64,000 nucleotides of DNA from Tianweitania populi (lineage in GTDB: Bacteria; Pseudomonadota; Alphaproteobacteria; Rhizobiales; Rhizobiaceae). The notes beneath the pieces are model-generated. The model made no database searches, was not told the origin of the DNA, and was given only the letters and a program-made list of their open reading frames with translations. Both the position numbers and the translations under genes were made by a program. Where the stretch lies: assembly GCF_014652875.1 (NCBI RefSeq), contig NZ_BMZQ01000001.1, forward strand, positions 1,364,001 through 1,428,000. Reading direction: 5' to 3'. Shown here piece by piece: positions 61,368 to 64,000 of the stretch (the first letter of the stretch is position 1; each line of letters starts with the position of its first letter).

Positions 61368-63434
61368 ATGCGGGTTTCGCGCAAGCTCACGATCGGGCTT
61401 GGCCTCGCCGCCGGTCTGGCCGTCGGCGCGTGGCAGGGTCTGCTTGCGCTCGACCGCGCCTATCCGCCGCCGCTTGATGCTCCACCGGCCATGTCGCGCG
61501 AGGTGCTCGACCGCAACGGCGCCCTGCTCCGCGCCTTTGCGGCACCCGACGGTCGCTGGCGGCTGAAGGTCGATCTCGATACGGTCGATCCGGCGTTGAT
61601 CGAGATGCTGGTGACCTATGAGGATCGCCGCTTCTGGGATCACCATGGGGTCGATCCCTTCGCCGTGTTGCGCGCGGCCGGACAGCTTGTCACGCATGGG
61701 CGGATCGTGTCGGGCGGATCGACCATCACGATGCAGCTCGCCCGCTTGCTGGAGCCGCGCGAAGAGCGCTCGATGGGGGACAAGCTCAAGCAAGCAGTTC
61801 GCGCTTTGCAGATCGAGCGGCGCTTGAGCAAGCGCGAAATCCTTGAACGCTACCTGACGCTCGCGCCTTATGGCGGCAATCTTGAAGGCATTCGCTCAGC
61901 CTCGCTGGCCTGGTTCGGACGCGAGCCGCGTGGGCTGGGTGTCGGCGAGCAGGCGCTGCTGGTTGCCCTACCCCAATCCCCGGAAAGCCGCCGGCCGGAT
62001 CGCGATCATGCTCGTGCGGTGCGGGCTCGCGACCGCGTTCTGGACCGCATGGTGGAGGCCGGCCTGCTGGAAGCGCACGAGGCCGAGCGTGCGCAAGGCG
62101 ATGCGGTGCCGTCCCGCCGTCGTGCCCTCCCCGCCCTTGCCGCACATGCCACGCATCGCATGCAGCGCGACGCGCCGGACGCAACCCGCATGCAGCTGAC
62201 GCTCGACGCCAGCGTGCAAGCCGGGCTGGAAGCCGTGGCACGGGAAGCGGCCGCGAAGCTCGGGCCGAAGCTTTCGGTCGCCATGATCATGGCTGATGCC
62301 AGCACGGGTGAAATCCTAGGCGATGTCGGCTCCGCCGGCTTCTTCGACAATCAGCGCTCCGGCTGGATCGACATGACGCGGGTGCCGCGCTCGCCGGGCT
62401 CGACGCTCAAACCCTTCATCTATGCGCTGGCCTTCGAGGAAGGGCTGGTTGCGCAGGAAACGATCATCGAGGACCGGCCGGCGGATTTTGCTGGCTATCG
62501 GCCGAAGAATTTTGACATGCACTACCAAGGCGATGTGCCGGTCCGCCATGCCTTGCAGATGTCGCTCAACGTGCCCGCAATTCGCTTGCTGGATGCCGTC
62601 GGCCCAGCGCGGCTAGTCGGCCGCTTCCGTCAAGCGGGCGTATCCGTGCAGCTGCCGCGCGGCGAAAAGCCGGGTCTGGCGATTGGGCTCGGCGGTGCCG
62701 GTCTGACCCTGCGCGATCTCGTCCAGCTTTACACCGCGCTTGCCAATGGGGGTCGTGCGGCGGTGCTGACGGAAGTGCCGCAGGCAAGCGCAATGCTCAC
62801 CAGCACGATTGAGCCGCAAGCGGTCTGGCAGATCGGCGACATTCTTTCGGGCGTGATGCCGCCGGAAGGCGCGCCGGACCTGCGGCTCGCCTATAAAACC
62901 GGCACGAGCTACGGTTATCGCGATGCCTGGTCGATCGGCTATGACGGTCAGCATGTCTTAGGTGTTTGGGTTGGCCGCGCCGATGGCGGCTCGGTGCCCG
63001 GCTTGTCCGGTTTTGCTTCGGCCGCTCCCATCCTGTTCGAGGGCTTCAAGCGCTCCGGGGTTGCTCAGATCCAGCTGCCTCGTGCGCCAGCCGGTGCCTT
63101 GCGTCAGGACCGCGCCGACCTGCCGGTAACGCTGCGCCGCTTCACCAGCAACATCGACACCACGCCAAAGGTCAGCGAAGCCGCGCCGCAAATCATCTTC
63201 CCCCCGGATGGAGCACGGATGGCGCTGGAAGCTGCGAGCGGCCAACCACTTGCTTTATCCTTGAAGCTGCAGGGCGGGCGCGCGCCGTTTCGCTGGCTGG
63301 CAAACGGAAAACCGCTGGATGGTATGGTCAGGCGGCGAACCGCGAGCTGGACGCCGGATGGCGCTGGCTTCTCGACGCTCACCGTGATCGATGCCGCTGG
63401 GCGAGCCGCGAGCGTCAAGGTGTTCGCCGAATAG
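61368..63434 (+). CDS. pbpC: Penicillin-binding protein 1C
   Basis: 688-residue bifunctional peptidoglycan synthase. One N-terminal membrane helix. Glycosyltransferase domain with YEDRRFWDHHGVDPFA (catalytic Glu), GGSTITMQLARLL and NLEGIRSASLAWFG. Transpeptidase domain with SxxK as STLK, SLN and YKTGTSYGYRDAW. C-terminal BiPBP_C domain (last ~90 residues, IIFPPDGARM to the end). The GT51 and transpeptidase motifs are all intact. Co-transcribed with the alpha-2-macroglobulin gene (1 nt gap). Confidence 0.94.
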   Translation: MRVSRKLTIGLGLAAGLAVGAWQGLLALDRAYPPPLDAPPAMSREVLDRNGALLRAFAAPDGRWRLKVDLDTVDPALIEMLVTYEDRRFWDHHGVDPFAVLRAAGQLVTHGRIVSGGSTITMQLARLLEPREERSMGDKLKQAVRALQIERRLSKREILERYLTLAPYGGNLEGIRSASLAWFGREPRGLGVGEQALLVALPQSPESRRPDRDHARAVRARDRVLDRMVEAGLLEAHEAERAQGDAVPSRRRALPALAAHATHRMQRDAPDATRMQLTLDASVQAGLEAVAREAAAKLGPKLSVAMIMADASTGEILGDVGSAGFFDNQRSGWIDMTRVPRSPGSTLKPFIYALAFEEGLVAQETIIEDRPADFAGYRPKNFDMHYQGDVPVRHALQMSLNVPAIRLLDAVGPARLVGRFRQAGVSVQLPRGEKPGLAIGLGGAGLTLRDLVQLYTALANGGRAAVLTEVPQASAMLTSTIEPQAVWQIGDILSGVMPPEGAPDLRLAYKTGTSYGYRDAWSIGYDGQHVLGVWVGRADGGSVPGLSGFASAAPILFEGFKRSGVAQIQLPRAPAGALRQDRADLPVTLRRFTSNIDTTPKVSEAAPQIIFPPDGARMALEAASGQPLALSLKLQGGRAPFRWLANGKPLDGMVRRRTASWTPDGAGFSTLTVIDAAGRAASVKVFAE

Positions 63435-63450
63435 ACTGACCGCGTAAGCG

Positions 63451-63477
63451 GCATCTGCCTGCTCGATAAGCAGATGC
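63451..63477 (+). other. Hairpin after pbpC
   Basis: GCATCTGC (63451-63458) and GCAGATGC (63470-63477) form a perfect 8-bp stem with an 11-nt loop, 17 nt after the pbpC stop. There is no T-run, so it may stabilise the 3' end or mark Rho-dependent termination. Confidence 0.45.
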
Positions 63478-63578
63478 ATGCTGGCCCAATTGACCTCGCA
63501 GCTCACCTGTCGCAAGGAAGGAGTGAAGCGGGCTGTGCGCCGAAATGGCTGCCGCGCTTGGACCTTGCAGGTGTTGTG

Positions 63579-64000
63579 ATGACCAGCCTCGCGCTCCCCG
63601 CGCAGAGCCGCTCTTCGCTTTGGCGTACCGAAGTCCTGGCCATGGTGGCGCTTGCCTGGCCGATGGTGCTGACCAATCTCGGCCAGGTCGCAATGACCAC
63701 GACCGACGTAATCATTCTCGGACGCCTCGGTCCGGATGCGATTGCGGCAGCGGCACTCGGGACCAGCCTTTACTACCTGCCGATGATCTTCGGCCTCGGC
63801 CTGGTAACGGCGACCTCGCCGATGGCGGCGCGCGAACTCGGCCGCAACCGTTTTGCCGTGCGCGAAACGCGCCGCACCATCCGGCAGGGCCTGTGGATCG
63901 CGGCGCTCTACTCCATCCCCGCCTGGATCTTCCTTTGGAACGCAGAAAGCATCTTCCTGTGGATGGGGCAGTCGGCAAAGCTTGCCGCAGATGCGGGCTC
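63579..64000 (+). CDS. MATE-family multidrug efflux protein (partial, 3' end outside window)
   Basis: The first 140 codons of a MATE (NorM/DinF) transporter. The start ATG 63579 is followed by a charged N-terminus and the first membrane helix MVALAWPMVLTNLGQVAMTT; TDVIILGRLGPDAIAAAAL and the LVTATSPMAARELGRN loop are MATE hallmarks. NorM-type pumps use Na+ or H+ gradients to export cationic drugs. It starts 144 bp after pbpC; RBS only weak (AGGTG). MATE proteins are about 450-470 residues, so roughly two thirds are outside. Confidence 0.88.
   Translation, partial: MTSLALPAQSRSSLWRTEVLAMVALAWPMVLTNLGQVAMTTTDVIILGRLGPDAIAAAALGTSLYYLPMIFGLGLVTATSPMAARELGRNRFAVRETRRTIRQGLWIAALYSIPAWIFLWNAESIFLWMGQSAKLAADAG

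Noticed and set aside
1-64000. CRISPR arrays, tRNAs, insertion sequences, prophage or integrative elements
   Set aside because: No regularly spaced repeat array, no cloverleaf with CCA-end context, and no transposase, integrase or phage gene was seen.

Overview
The window looks like a piece of an alphaproteobacterial chromosome, most probably order Hyphomicrobiales (Rhizobiales; a Phyllobacteriaceae- or Rhizobiaceae-like organism). The signs are high GC, a complete mraZ-to-murB division and cell-wall (dcw) order, a fused ArsR-methyltransferase next to metF, a RutR-controlled reductive pyrimidine pathway, and the short GC-rich palindromic repeats common between genes in this order. The genus cannot be settled by eye.

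Layout. 1-13582 (minus strand): dcw cluster mraZ-rsmH-ftsL-ftsI-murE-murF-mraY-murD-ftsW-murG-murC-murB, with many 1-4 nt overlaps; murB is cut by the window edge. 13583-13991: regulatory gap with a predicted promoter overlapped by four TGGG boxes at exact 10-bp spacing (candidate MraZ operator). 13993-14410: RNase P RNA (rnpB). 14458-20109: envelope and signalling genes (lytic transglycosylase, amidase, DjlA-like J protein, PAS-GGDEF-EAL protein, GH25 lysozyme). 20133-20698: RelE-type toxin-antitoxin module 1. 20702-24882: methionine/SAM and polyamine block (ornithine/lysine decarboxylase, metF, sahR-like regulator, TrmO-like protein, DUF2293) with a perfect inverted repeat in the sahR/trmO divergent promoter. 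25017-34339: mixed genes (SDR, MOSC, KAS III-like synthase, tam coupled to toxin-antitoxin module 2, ettA, alpha/beta hydrolase, ThDP enzyme, TerC).

34417-47223 is the main metabolic block. It holds an NMT1/THI5-type ABC transporter, dihydropyrimidinase, beta-ureidopropionase (M20 family), beta-alanine:pyruvate-type aminotransferase, a RutR homologue, and both subunits of the NAD-dependent dihydropyrimidine dehydrogenase (preT, preA). Together they would import a pyrimidine-like compound, reduce it, open the ring, release beta-alanine and transaminate it. Two RutR-like palindromes sit upstream of preT and between rutR and the aminotransferase. The block is interrupted by a DUF559 nuclease gene with three copies of a palindromic repeat, and by a small exported protein of unknown function between preT and preA.

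47423-64000: M48 metallopeptidase with an unusual Cys-rich tail, DUF3072 protein, a dipeptide/oligopeptide ABC transporter with one fused double ATPase, a bacterial alpha-2-macroglobulin with an N-terminal PAN/Apple domain followed by pbpC (PBP1C), and the start of a MATE efflux pump cut by the right edge.

Most genes are well-known families. The least explained items are the preT/preA inserted protein, the DUF559-repeat pairing, the Cys-rich tail of the M48 peptidase, and the predicted operators and leader structures.
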